64,000 bases of DNA from Steinernema hermaphroditum (lineage: Eukaryota > Nematoda > Chromadorea > Rhabditida > Steinernematidae). The notes beneath the pieces were generated by a model, which was not told the DNA's origin, did not search any database, and worked only from the letters and a program-made list of their open reading frames with translations. Below, one piece after another: positions 25,117 through 35,787 of this stretch. A program made the translations under genes and the position numbers. The stretch spans positions 8,742,001-8,806,000 of the forward strand of contig CM059622.1 in NCBI GenBank assembly GCA_030435675.1, written 5' to 3'. Numbering within the stretch: the stretch's first letter is position 1; every line of letters begins with the position of its first letter.

Positions 25117-25440
25117 CTATGGTTCGATCTGTTTTTCGACGTGGACACGGAAGAGGCGTGGCGCCAACTCTGATCAAAAGGAAAAGGAAGCGTCTTTCGA
25201 GGCGGGGGAGGGGCGCTATCCCAGTGGAAACAGTAGGCCTGCGCCTTGCCAAGAGGAGAAGAACTCACGCATCTTCGGTTCGGGAGCATCGAAGCAGGCG
25301 AAGCAAGCAGGAGCCTCGGCGTCGGGCGGCCGGACGGCGCGGCTGGAGCGAACGAGGAGGACGAGGAAGATTACCATAGCGGCGAAGATGGCGACGAGGA
25401 CGACGATGACGAGGACGACGAGCAGCCAGGAGAGCGCCAT
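25117..25440 (-). CDS. Hypothetical single-pass membrane protein
   Basis: Two exons: 25269-25440 and 25117-25169; 74 residues. MALSW followed by a long hydrophobic helix of Leu/Val/Ile (about residues 6-30), then RSSRAVRPPDAEAPACFACF and a C-terminus RVHVEKQIEP. GTGAGT donor, GATCAG acceptor, phase-1 join, intron 99 nt. If the intron is retained, the frame stops after 17 unrelated residues, so splicing is the better reading. No family recognised. Like the 20073 gene it is a tiny one-helix protein next to the DEG/ENaC gene, but their sequences do not resemble each other. Confidence 0.5.
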
Positions 25441-26514
25441 CGCGGTTCGGGGAACTGGCTTCTGGGCACGGGCGTCGGCGCTCGAATATGCTAATGCCTC
25501 TGGAGGGAGTGGCGGCCGACGGAGATTAAGGGAGTTGGCGGCCGAGAAGTGCCGGCATGACGCGTCCAGAAAGAGATCTGAAGCTCCGAAGGGTCGTTCG
25601 ATCAGCTGCAAAGAAGCGATCGCCGCGGGGGAAACGAAGAACGCGATCGGTTAGGCGTGCGCGCGTCTGAATGGGCGATGGATCGGACGTCGATCTTCGG
25701 ATTCGTGGGTTAGACGCAGAGCCGAAGGACCTTTATCGCGTGTTCCATCGGGAAGAAGCGCGTCGTGTCAGGACCGCTGACTGAGCGGTAGGAACCCGTT
25801 AGGGCAGTAACGCCCCGAAGGCGTCGCGAGATCGAACGACGAGGAGGGGGACCGAAGGGGGCACTAAAGATGGAATCGAAGGGTAATCGAATCGGAGTCG
25901 ATGGAGGAGAGGAGGTGATAGAGGCACACTTCCGGAGACCGTGGGTTCCACAACGACCTGGGAGGCTCGTCTCTCCGTTACGGGACCTTCGAAGTGCTGA
26001 GTTTCTTGGGGAGCTGGGCTGTGTTGGCGAAGAAGGTCACACGGAGTGTCACTTCGAATCAATCAGAGCCACGACCCTTCCGAGAAGCACTCAGAGAATC
26101 TGAAAGTGCGCGTCCATGAGAAACCCCGAGAGCTCTGGACGTTCTAACGGAGGCTCAAACAAGTACAAGTAGCTACGGCACGAAAGCCAATGGAAATGAC
26201 CCACAAAGGAACCAAAACAATGGTGAACGTCCAACATCCGATTTTTTGGTTCTTGGAATGCGGAAGATGCAGTCTTATACTACATTGACCGTATGCCCTA
26301 TGTGCCGTGCCGAATCGGATTGCGATAGACGGAGAAATTGATCTCGACTCCTTGCTCCGAGACAGGCAGCGAAGTTTTCCCAGTTCCTTTCCAAGGAAGC
26401 AGGATAGTGGGTTGTGGCCATTACCGCAATGTTCGCCTTTTTAAGGAGTTGACGGTGATTCTCTATTTTTGAATCCCTTCAATTCTGGGGACTCTCACTC
26501 GTGTCACGGTGGCG

Positions 26515-26945
26515 AGCGGTCGGTCCCTCCGGTCGCTCTCTGAGTGTCTGGTTGGTCAGATGGCAAACCCCGTGGCAGTTGTGACTGTTCCGGCTTCCAG
26601 AGGGAATTGGGACACCCGGAAGCCGTAGTCCCACCACCGCTGACAACATGATGTCCGACGCCAGGAATCCGACGCCCGACGCTGCGTGAGATGTCATCCC
26701 GAAGGTCGCTGACGCTCTGAGGACCAGCGAAGACGCAACTCCCCGACCACGGACCATCAGATGCAAGCTCAGAAGCGTCCGCTGTGCCGCAAACGATGTT
26801 CCGCTGCCGCAGCTGAAGATTTTCCGATTCCCAGTGCGCCGTCTACGACCGGTTAGACACGCCAGGGATGAAGTCGTCTGCCAGACATCCTCTGTTTGTC
26901 TATTTTCGGTGTCGCGCAAGGCATAATGCCTTTGATTCGCGAAAT
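26515..26945 (+). repeat. Dispersed repeat R3, copy 1
   Basis: Closely matches 49775-50090 in the same orientation (shared blocks CGACGCCCGACGCTGCGTGA, GACCATCAGATGCAAGCTCA, CAGACATCCTCTGTTTGTCT, GCGCAAGGCATAATGCC) and 28775-29130 in reverse. It ends in a small hairpin AAGGCATAATGCCTT. Confidence 0.8.
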
Positions 26946-28505
26946 AAAGTCGTGAAGTCAATTCTGGGAAAATCCTTTGAACACCACTTGCCTCAAATGT
27001 CAGCCAGCGGCCACAAGAAGCTAACCATATCGGGGGTGCATTCGCGGACAAATTTAAGATGACTCCTTTCCTTCTTAGAGCTCAATTTTGAGATTTATAC
27101 CCACATCAATTTTTGGTTTTGCCTGACTGATCAGAAAATCTCCACACGATGCCTATATGCTATACTTCCAAAGCATCTTCCAGAATCGTTAGGACGAGAT
27201 GGCATTGTGGTACAATGGCTTCCACCGATATCGATGAATTGCTCGAAAACGGCTTAGACCGAGTTCTACAATAACGGAAGAAGTAGGAGCAGCCCGACGA
27301 AGAGAAAGAGACGCCGAATGTCGCATCGTCGCAATTATTAATTAAACTCGGCGTCACAAGACGCGCCCAGTAGAACGGCGTTAAAATTGGTCTTTTCATA
27401 GAGGACGTAAAGGCTGTTATGTTCTCTATCGCCTGTCTCGAAGCTGTCCATCGCGTTTGCCATTTTCATCTTCACTCCCTCGTGCTGTACCTAAAATCTC
27501 AAGGAGAAACCTTGCCCTATGAGTAACCAAATCTCTGACGTAGGCTGTTTGAAGGAACGAAGATCGACCCACGTCTGCTCCCCTACCTTCCTCCTCGTAG
27601 TGTCCAAATCCGGCCGCTCACGACTCTCGCGTCTCAACTAATCGCTACCAAAGCCGACACCTAAAAGATTTTCCTCTAATGAGTCCGCGAAAGTCTTCCG
27701 GGCGGCGCCACGTGATTCCCGGAAGCCTCTGCGGAGGCACTTCTGGAGGAGCTCCTCGACACTTCCTCATTTTCCTCTGTCCTCCGAACATCCCTACACT
27801 CTCCATCCCCCAGAACTCGACCCTTTTCCCATGATCTTCCAAGTTCCGCCTCTGGCTTTCAGCGTTTTTTCCCTTTTGACGTCAGAATTTTAGAGAAGAA
27901 ACTAGAGGAATGATAGGAGGATGACGTCTTCCGAGGGGTGCCGACAGATCTGCGGACTCCGTTGATGGGTCTCCCTCGAAGTGCACCCTTAGAAGACCTC
28001 CCCTGGCGAGTGCCCTCGACTACGATTCCCCCTAATTATCCTCATCGCCTCCGATGGCATCGATCATGGCTTCATCGGACGATTATCCCCGACGTCATCT
28101 TGGCGGCGCTTCTCTCGACTCCCACTCCGCCTTTTTCCGGGTCCTCGGGTCCTGCAGCGCCCAATAGGGCATAATTTATCTCCTCTGCATGGGCGGAAAC
28201 GGTGACGGATAAACGCCAATTTATGACGCGTTTCCAACGCGTTTCTCGGATTAATCGCGCCGAACGAGCGTTTCGCGACGTATTGCGACTGACCTTCAGG
28301 GATGCGCCCTCTGCTCTGCCTCGGAAAGATCTCTGTCCCCACGTGTTTCCCTCCCACTTCCGCCGCATTTCTGTTTGCATTCGGCGTTCGGATTGCACTC
28401 GGTTCCCCAGAGAAACCTCCCGTTGCAGCTAATCTCGGAAAATCCGCGATTTGGATCACACGAGAGATTCCGAAAGAGCATCTAATCACTTCGGAGAAAC
28501 ACTTA

Positions 28506-29507
28506 CAGGGGAACCACTCCAAGTGGCCCGCGAGTTAGGAACTGAGATGTGGCGCGACTTGTAAGCGGTCTTCTAACTAAACCATACAGTGCTGGACAAA
28601 AGTATAGGCCTCCCCCCAGCCGAGTACCCCACGTGAAAAAGCATCGCGAAAAACATAGTTTCCATGAGGAAAGAAGAAACCCAGAAGAAAAAAAAGTAAA
28701 AAAAATTCAAATAAATCATTTACAGCTGGATAAAAGCATAGGCCACCCTACATGATTTACGATTTTTTTTCGCGATTTTACTTCATGAATCAAAGGCGCT
28801 ACGCCTTGCATGACACCGAAAATCGACAACACAGGATATCACTTGTAGACGGCTTCATTCCTGGCGCGGCGTTGGTCGAACCGGTAGTAGACGGCGCGCT
28901 TCACGGGGCATCTGGGATGGGTGCGTTACGTCTTCGCCGGTGGTAGTGTCCTCAGAGAGTCGGCGAGCTGCAGGATGACATCTCACGTAGCCGGATTTCT
29001 GTCGTCGGACATCTTGTTGTCAGCGGTGGTGGGACTACGGCTTCCGGGTGTCCGAATTCCCTCCGGAAGCCGGAAAACTCATACAAGTCACAGGGTTTGC
29101 TGTCTGACCAACCGGATGCTCAGAGAGCAACCGATGTGGAAGAAAGGGTTTCCGAAATTTTCTCTCGTTTTAAAGTTGTAGAGCGTATGCGAAAACCCTA
29201 GTTATGTTTCATCGCATCAAAAATGGAATACATGCGAATTCCGGAAGCGTTCGAAGTTAGAACCCGGCTCCCAAGGCTGGCGGTTCAGACCATTACCATT
29301 TGACCACATAGGCGTCGCTGCCAATGGCAGGTTCTCTGCTACTAGTATCCGCGAGCACTAATTTTTGCAACTTCGTCACCATCTTTAGGGTTGCCCGAGT
29401 GATTTCGGGCCGGTGAGACTATGTGCGCTTGCTTAGTCAGAAGACCGCCTACAAGCCGCGCCACATCTCAGTCCCTAACTCGCGGGCCACTTGGAGTGGT
29501 TCCCTTG
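28506..29507. mobile_element. Non-autonomous TIR element, Tc4/Tc5-like (copy 3)
   Basis: 1002 bp with inverted ends of about 76 bp: left CAGGGGAACCACTCCAAGTG, right complement reads CAAGGGAACCACTCCAAGTG, differing at few positions. Flanks are TTA and TAA (TNA-type, one mismatch). The inside contains a reversed copy of repeat R3 (28775-29130) and a weak tRNA-like module near 29253-29306 on the minus strand. No transposase. Confidence 0.87.
28775..29130 (-). repeat. Dispersed repeat R3, copy 2 (inside TIR element 3)
   Basis: Reverse-oriented, diverged copy of the 26515-26945 and 49775-50090 repeat; shares the stretches equivalent to GGTGGTGGGACTACGGCTTC and the CTCAGAGAG/CCAACC end. Confidence 0.7.
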
Positions 29508-30376
29508 TAAGGCGCCTCGAAAGAAGCACGTTCTTGACCACTTCTTGCCTTTTCGACACCGGAAAAAGCTCGAAACTTACTTCGGATTACTGTAATCTCC
29601 CAAGGAAGCGCAGGCATGTCTACAAAGCGCTGCGCACGACAATCCCTTCGGGTGCATCGGAGCTTTCCTAGGCTTTCCGGTTGCCAGGGGAGCGCGGCCC
29701 CTGGAATCGACTCCCGCGGAGTACAAAACAAGAGTGCGTGCGATCTCCGCTTCGGACTCAGCCCCCTGGGCCCATTCCTGCACTTCTGCCTCTCTTCGGC
29801 GCCTCTTGCCTAGTCCTCCCTCCCGAAGACGGCCTTCGGAGGCCTTCTCTGCGCGAAAACAAAACGTCGCTTTATCGGGAACGCTGTGAGCATGAAAACA
29901 AAAAAATCACACAACCTTTGTTTATCTTCGACATCGCCATCCGCTTTCGCGGCGTTCCTCGGCTTCTTTTGTCCACTGGCGTGTAGTCGCCTCGACAGAT
30001 CTTCTATCCAGAGGGGTAGAGATTTTTTGGAACACTTCGCAGATCGCTTGATAAGAGCGGTGCTGCGAAGGCTTCTTTATTCCATAAGAGTTTGAAGCTT
30101 TTCAAAACCTGGATCTGACTACGGTTGACTCAGTAGCTGACTGCCATCAGAGGTCCATGCAAGCCACCTGAGTGGCCACCTTTACTCTCAGCTTGATCCC
30201 GCATCTAACTACCGTAATCCAATGCACACATCGACTTTCCATTGCCCCAGCAGTCGGTGGTATCCCGAGTCGTTCCATCGTCGACGGCATTTAGGCGGCG
30301 ATCACCCGACCCGGGCTCAAAAAGTGTACGTTTCCGGTTTTCCGCCAATTTTGCTTTTCCGTTATCTTTCTGTGGG

Positions 30377-32453
30377 ATGGTACTCCATTCGTCGCCAGCA
30401 AAACAGTCCGGCCGAGTCTCTGGTTCCTTCGTGAGTCACCCCAATGGTGCGCCCTCCCTCGGGGACTCCTTGCCTCCGGTTGATCTTCTCCTTTCCAGCT
30501 CGGCGTCAGCTTCGTGGAGATGTCGGACTGTCCGCTGACGGTGCTGGCGGCGGGCAGCGTGCTCCCCTTCTCGCGGACGGCCATCGACGCCGAGAAGATC
30601 CCGCTGGGACGCGTGCCCCTCTACAAGCCCCTCGCGCGGCTCTCCACGGAGTCGACGCGCTCCTTTCTCCTGCAGACGATGTTCCCCTTCCTCGCTGCCG
30701 GCTTCGGCATGATCGGCGCCGGCGTCCTCCTTGACCATGCCGCCGAGTGGACTCTCTTCCAGTCGACACCCGAACTTTTCATCCTTGTCCCGGCGCTCCT
30801 CGGCCTCAAGGGGAACCTCGAGATGACCCTCGCCAGCAGACTCAGCACCATGGTGGGTGGTCCCCCCTGCTCCCCCTGCAGAGTATCTTTCAGTCGAACC
30901 TGGGCAAGATGGACACGCGCCATGAGCAGTTCCGGGTCTTCTACGCGAATATCGCCCTCACACAGGCGCAAGCGATCGTCGTCTCGTTCGTCGCCTCCCT
31001 CTTCGCCGTTGGCGTCTCCTTCATCCAACGGAAACAGGTCCGTCGCCCCTAGTTACCTCGTTTCCGGAAATCGCCTGTTGATCGGGCCGGTTCCCCTCGG
31101 AAGAGGGTATCTGCACTCTGGGTTCCAGAGCAATCTTGAGGGACTGTCTCGGGAATCTCTGCCGGCGGCGCTTCCCTTCGAATTATGGAAATCATCCGTC
31201 AGGGGTGTGCCGAGAAGGCGAAAACATGTTTTGCGGAAGCGTCTGGATCCCGAGAACGAGGCGTCGCTGTGAAGTGGCCTCCAACGGAGCACATTTTGAA
31301 CCCGGCAGAGGTCCTAGAGTTCTCTGACCCACAGAAGAGAACAAAGACATACGGTACACACCAAAGGGTAGACCACTGGGCATCTCATCTACCGTATCAA
31401 GACGCCTGGTGCTCTTGCAGATTGAGCTGTCCAAGGTGGCGCTGCTGTGCGCGTCGAGCACGGCGACGGCGACGACGGCGTCGCTCCTAATCGGCTCAGC
31501 GATGTTCCTCGTCGTCTACGCCTCCAAGAGGCTCAAGGCGAACCCGGACAACGTGGCGACGCCGGTCGCCGCCTCTCTCGGCGACCTCACCACCCTCAGC
31601 ATCCTCGTGAGTGACCCCCGGAGGCCTCCGAACAGCGTCCTTCCAGGTGGTCGTCGGGACGTGGCTTCTGGAGGCGCAGCGCCTTTGGACCTGGAACTCC
31701 GCGGCGCTGGCCCTCTTCCTGCTGCTCCTAGCGCCCTTATGGGCCCTCGTGGCCGCGCGCGACGACTCGACGCTCCCGGTGCTGCGCGCCGGCTGGTGGC
31801 CGATCCTCGCCGCGATGCTCATCAGCAGCGCCGGCGGCTTCATCCTCAAATTCGCCATCGTCTCCTTCCCCGACGTCGCCATCTTCCAGCCTGTCGTCAA
31901 CGGTACCGAAGCCCTCTGTTGCCCCTAATGACCCTTCAGGCATCGGCGGCAACCTCGTGGCCGTGCAGGCGAGCCGTATCTCCACGTCCCTCTTCCAGTC
32001 CAGCAAGATGGGCTCCCTGAACGGCGACTCCTTCTGGCGCTACTTCTCCGTGTCACGCGCCTTCTTCTCTGCCGAGGCCGACTCAAAGACCGCCCGCATC
32101 CTCCTCTGCCTCTCCGTCCCCGGACAGCTCCTGTTCGCTCTCGTCATCGTCTATGTCGCCGGCCTCTCCCTCGACCTCTTTTTCCTCTCCTCCTACTTGA
32201 CGGCCGCTCTCTTGCAGGTACCCCTCCCTGAGTCCCTCCGAGTCCCCTACCCACTCCGACCCTTCAGGTTCTCGCGCTCCTCTTCGTCTGCCAGTTCCTC
32301 GTCCGACTCCTCTGGGGGTACAACGTCGACCCCGACTCCGCGAGCATCCCGCTGCTCACCGCCCTCGGCGACCTCCTCGGCATCGCCCTCCTCACCACCA
32401 CCTTCTTCCTCGTCGACGCGCTCGCACCCAAAGAGCGCCTTCCGCCCTTCTGA
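30377..32453 (+). CDS. slc41: SLC41/MgtE-type Mg2+ transporter
   Basis: Seven exons: 30377-30430, 30499-30852, 30894-31037, 31421-31606, 31647-31902, 31940-32217, 32268-32453; 485 residues. The internal duplication typical of SLC41 is visible: repeat 1 has [19 protein letters not shown], repeat 2 has [19 protein letters not shown]. Other landmarks are [62 protein letters not shown] and [13 protein letters not shown], in about ten hydrophobic helices. Eukaryotic SLC41 proteins move Mg2+ (Na+/Mg2+ exchange for SLC41A1). The fourth exon is preceded by a 383-nt intron, unusually long here. The first exon (18 codons) is the weakest part; translation could also begin at the ATG at 30520 inside exon 2. 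Confidence 0.92.
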
Positions 32454-32731
32454 AGGAGCCACCCCTCCAGGTCCAAACACGGGTTTTTTCTCGATAAACC
32501 GATGGATTCCGGCTGTATCATTAGGGAACGTTTATTGCACAAACAAGGTCAAACAGAACGTGCTTAGGGGTGCGGAGTCGAAGAAAGGAAGAAAGGTCGA
32601 AGAAGAAAGGTCGAAGCGCCTCTTCTAGGGATCGTACGGTAATAGAGCTATCCGTGCGTACAAGTGGAACAGAAAAGGAAAAGACCCACGAAATTGTTTC
32701 CTGAAATGGATCTTTTACCAGTGATATCAGG

Positions 32732-32875
32732 TTAGAGCTCTCTACCGTACCCGACGTTACCGTATCCGTAGTTGCCCCAGTCGGCGCCGGGCATGCCGAA
32801 GAACTGCGGCCCGGTCTCGACTGTGCAAAGGAAGAAGAGGGCGGAGAGGAGAACTAGGAGAAGAGAGGAAGCCAT
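32732..32875 (-). CDS. Small secreted Gly/Tyr-rich peptide
   Basis: Single exon, 47 residues. A clear signal peptide (MASSLLLVLLSALFFLCTVE) precedes a mature part TGPQFFGMPGADWGNYGYGN then VGYGREL. The GY-rich tail resembles nematode YGG/GYG peptide families (NLP/CNC antimicrobial or cuticular peptides), but there is no basic cleavage repeat, so this is only a resemblance. A TATA box lies about 40 nt upstream of the ATG, which with a very short gene suggests a strongly inducible or tissue-specific transcript. Confidence 0.6.
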   Translation of the reverse strand: MASSLLLVLLSALFFLCTVETGPQFFGMPGADWGNYGYGNVGYGREL

Positions 32876-32913
32876 CAAGTCTCGAGAAATGCGGAATACC
32901 CGAGGATTCCCCC

Positions 32914-32921
32914 ATTTTATA
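32914..32921 (-). promoter_or_regulatory. TATA box of small secreted peptide gene
   Basis: TATAAAAT on the minus strand, 39-46 nt upstream of the start codon at 32875, in a GC-balanced context. Confidence 0.6.
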
Positions 32922-33319
32922 GCGAGCCGACCAAAACCTGAATCGCTATGACGCGCTTCTCTCCAAAATAACGTCGAAAAACATCTCGATGCGTCAGTGA
33001 TTAATGGCACACAGAAGTAGTTGGAGCAGCCGTGGGGAAGCCGATAGGTCGAATTCTGACGTCGAGATGAGAAGGTATGTTGTTGTGCGAAACTGCAGAT
33101 TCCTCATTTTATTTTTAGAGGCACTAACAAGGGAAGCACTCCAAGTGATAGTTGCAAATCGAAATGAAATGTGGTGTGACGGATAGAGGAGATCTTAGGA
33201 AGACGAGCGCACACAAAACGCGCGGCCCATATGCAAACTGGCTACCATAAACAGGCCCCCGAAATACGAAAAGTAACGCCAGTCGCGACTAGTACGTTGT
33301 AATTTCCAAGATGCGTTGT

Positions 33320-33390
33320 GTCTCTGTGGTCGAGAGGTAGTGCTCTGAGACACCAGGTTGCGGGCTCGGGTTCGACTCCACCGAGGTTCT
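33320..33390 (+). repeat. tRNA-like module 1 in TIR element 4
   Basis: A-box TGGTCGAGAGG (33327-33337) and a consensus-perfect B-box GGTTCGACTCC (33369-33379), followed by an AT-rich run. The acceptor stem does not pair convincingly, so it reads as a tRNA-derived pol III promoter, not a functional tRNA. Confidence 0.65.
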
Positions 33391-33671
33391 TCCACATTTT
33401 TCTTTTCATCAGAACGACATATTTTCACATCTCCTGGTGTTTGTCATTGGTTTGCAACCCTTTGCAGGAATCGGAACTAGTAAACCAAATTTCATCTTTG
33501 TGTTGCAGCTGTTTTTAGGTCTTTCACGTTCACCCCTCTCTCCTTATCCTTATAGATGTCACAACGACAGAACCCCTTCTATTCTGACCGATACACACAC
33601 CTGAGTGCGGAAATGCCCTTTGAAAGTTGTGTTCGAATGAATATAATCAACTTTACGAACTTGGCGTCATC

Positions 33672-33745
33672 TGTTTGTGTGGTCGAACCGGGTAGCGTCT
33701 TGGTTGCTGTTCTCCGGATCCGGGTTCGACACCCATCCAAACCAT
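33672..33745 (+). repeat. tRNA-like module 2 in TIR element 4
   Basis: A-box-like TGGTCGAACCG (33680-33690) and B-box GGTTCGACACC (33723-33733), in the central part of the element. Confidence 0.55.
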
Positions 33746-33969
33746 TCTTTTTTGGTTTGATGTCCTGAGATGATTAGCAAAAGAGAGCGGACTACGAAAG
33801 AATGAAAAATAGCTATACCACAAAGGTAAAATTTGGGTTACCAGTTTCGATTCCTTCAAGGGCTTTTTGAAGTTATATTTGATGTAAAGCAAGGAGCAGT
33901 GCTGATAAACACCAAGAATCATAATAATGTACTGTTGTGCAAAAAATAAATAAAGTAGAAAAATAAAAG

Positions 33970-34040
33970 AACCTCGGTGGGGTCGAACCCGAGCCCGTAA
34001 ACTGGCGAGCCAGAGCACCCCTCGACCACGCAGACACACC
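33970..34040 (-). repeat. tRNA-like module 3 in TIR element 4
   Basis: Minus strand: A-box TGGTCGAGGGG (34018-34028) and B-box GGTTCGACCCC (33979-33989). Mirror counterpart of module 1. Confidence 0.65.
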
Positions 34041-34526
34041 GCGCGATGAAAATTTCATCATACTAGTCGCGACTGGCGTTATTTTCCGTATTTCGGGGGC
34101 CTGTTTATGGTAGCCAGTCTGCATATGGGCCGCGCGTTTTGTGTGCGCTCGTCTTCCAAAGTTCTCCTCTATCCGTCACACCACATTTCATTTCGATTTG
34201 CAACTGTCACTTGGAGTGCTTCCCTTGTAAGTGAAAAAGATGTGCTTATCGACCATCGATGGCAGAAGGTTGCAACAACAAGAGGATTATCACAGATTTG
34301 ACGGAAACACTGGTTAGAAAAGCGATGAAGCTCCATGAAAAACAAGGATAAACTCTGGGCGGGAAAAATCTTAAGAGTATGGAAAGAGGGGGGGGGGGGG
34401 TCACAATGCATCAGCCTACACGAACCTAGTGAGGAAAGAATTATGCGAATCTGCACGGGGACAAATATTTACAACAGTAAATAAATATCAATATGGACTG
34501 CCAATAAAATGCCTCTGTATATCGGA

Positions 34527-35787
34527 CTATTTCTCAGCGGGCTTATCGACCCGCGAAGGATCGTTCACCGACTGGACGGCCTTTTCGTACCATTTTTCGC
34601 CGTTCTGATGAATATCTTGGGTTTTTCGGACCACGGCTTCATCGGGTTTTCCGTAGTTAGGAGGATTGGCGCTTGCATCGTACCCTAGAGTTTCCAGCAT
34701 GGGTGCGATATCTGCCATGTCCTTCAAAATGTCAGCGCTATAGAAGTTGACCCACTTCGAGAGGGCATCCAGGTTCACGGGCTTCACAACCTGGTCGGTA
34801 CTCCGCTCGGTTCTGAAAGTGTCGACCGCTCGCACACAGATGCGCAAGAAGTGGACTTACTTAGAGAGCCGAATGTCTTTGCCAACGAGATCCTCGTGAT
34901 GCAGAACTTTGTCATCCCACTTGATGTCCAAGAATTTCAGCAGCCTCCTCATTTGCGATTCGGGGTGAAGTACGAGTTCTTCATAGTGAACCATAAGGCA
35001 CCTTGTTGGGCCAACCTAAAAGCACCCATGAAGAGCTACAAGAGTGTGTGAAACTTGCCTCTAAGCACTGGTCGTGCATGATCGAAATCGCCTGGTTCCA
35101 TTTGGTCAGGCACTGCCGAGGGTCGTTTAGGTCGAATCCCGTGATTGTCACTTTTCGTGTGATAATAGAGTGAACCGAAGCACGTCCATCGCGAAGCATC
35201 AGGATGAACTTGCTGTTCGGGAAAAGTTCGGACAAGTATATCGCGGACTTCATCGTGAACGGATCTTTGTTGCATAGTCTCTCAGCCGGCGGTCCATGAC
35301 CGGAGATTATCTGAAAACGCATCATATGCAAACAGAGTCGTTCGACGAAAACAAACTTCAATCAAAAAAGATGATATCGCCGCATTCAAAACGCGGTCAG
35401 TTATGCCCGCCTCTATTAGTCGTTTCCACTCCTTTTCACTCTTCTTCCACTGCGATCGCAACGCCAGCATTCTCGGAATCACCCGCGTTTCTTCCCCACA
35501 TCTCACGGCGGGGTGGGCGTCCAGCATAGCTCTCATAAGAGTTGTTCCGGATCTCGGGACGCCACCTAAGAGTCCAATATTGAGAGTCCGGTTGCGGATT
35601 ACTTACCAATGAAAATTAACGGCGATATGACGGTCACGTTCCCTCGACTGGAAGAGCTGACAGCCTGCGGGACAGGAACGAAGTACTCATAGTCCTGGCG
35701 ACTCTGCCGAGAGTTCCAGAAGTAAAATCCAACGACGAACAGAGCGCCGATGAGCAGTTTCGGTCGATTGCGCTGAACCCAACCCAT
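34527..35787 (-). CDS. tpst: Protein-tyrosine (tyrosylprotein) sulfotransferase
   Basis: Five exons: 35607-35787, 35357-35565, 35059-35310, 34861-35015, 34527-34812; 360 residues. Type II membrane topology: [10 protein letters not shown], then a short anchor ([14 protein letters not shown]), then the lumenal domain. The 5'-phosphosulfate loop reads [30 protein letters not shown] carries the catalytic Glu; [18 protein letters not shown] is the 3'-phosphate region; then [12 protein letters not shown] and [24 protein letters not shown] transfers sulfate from PAPS to tyrosines of secreted proteins in the trans-Golgi; in worms it acts on cuticle collagens. The intron 35016-35058 begins GC not GT (GCAAGT), and intron 35311-35356 uses a GTTTGT donor; both are fixed by phase and homology. 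Confidence 0.96.

Larger units (their letters stand above)
25441..30376. other. Gene-poor stretch with repeats
   Basis: About 4.9 kb between the orphan membrane gene and SLC41. Holds repeat R3 (26515-26945) and TIR element 3 (28506-29507), listed separately. Open frames at 27160-27400, 28060-28540 and 29680-29990 do not resemble any family and were not called. Confidence 0.5.
33128..34227. mobile_element. Non-autonomous TIR element, Tc4/Tc5-like (copy 4)
   Basis: 1100 bp with about 172-bp inverted ends at roughly 95% identity, beginning CAAGGGAAGCACTCCAAGTG; exact TAA duplicated on each side (33125-33127, 34228-34230). The interior carries three tRNA-like modules (two as part of an inner inverted repeat) and AT-rich tails, but no transposase. 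Confidence 0.93.

Noticed and set aside
26479..27051. 190-codon minus-strand open frame
   Set aside because: Lies in repeat R3; similar peptides arise in the other copies but with disrupted frames, so likely a by-product of the repeat.
30853..30881. A 29-nt intron in SLC41
   Set aside because: The TTTCAG acceptor at 30893 gives 41 nt and restores [13 protein letters not shown], closer to the family.
33320..34040. Functional tRNA genes
   Set aside because: A- and B-boxes are good, but acceptor and anticodon stems do not pair convincingly and the units sit inside a transposon.
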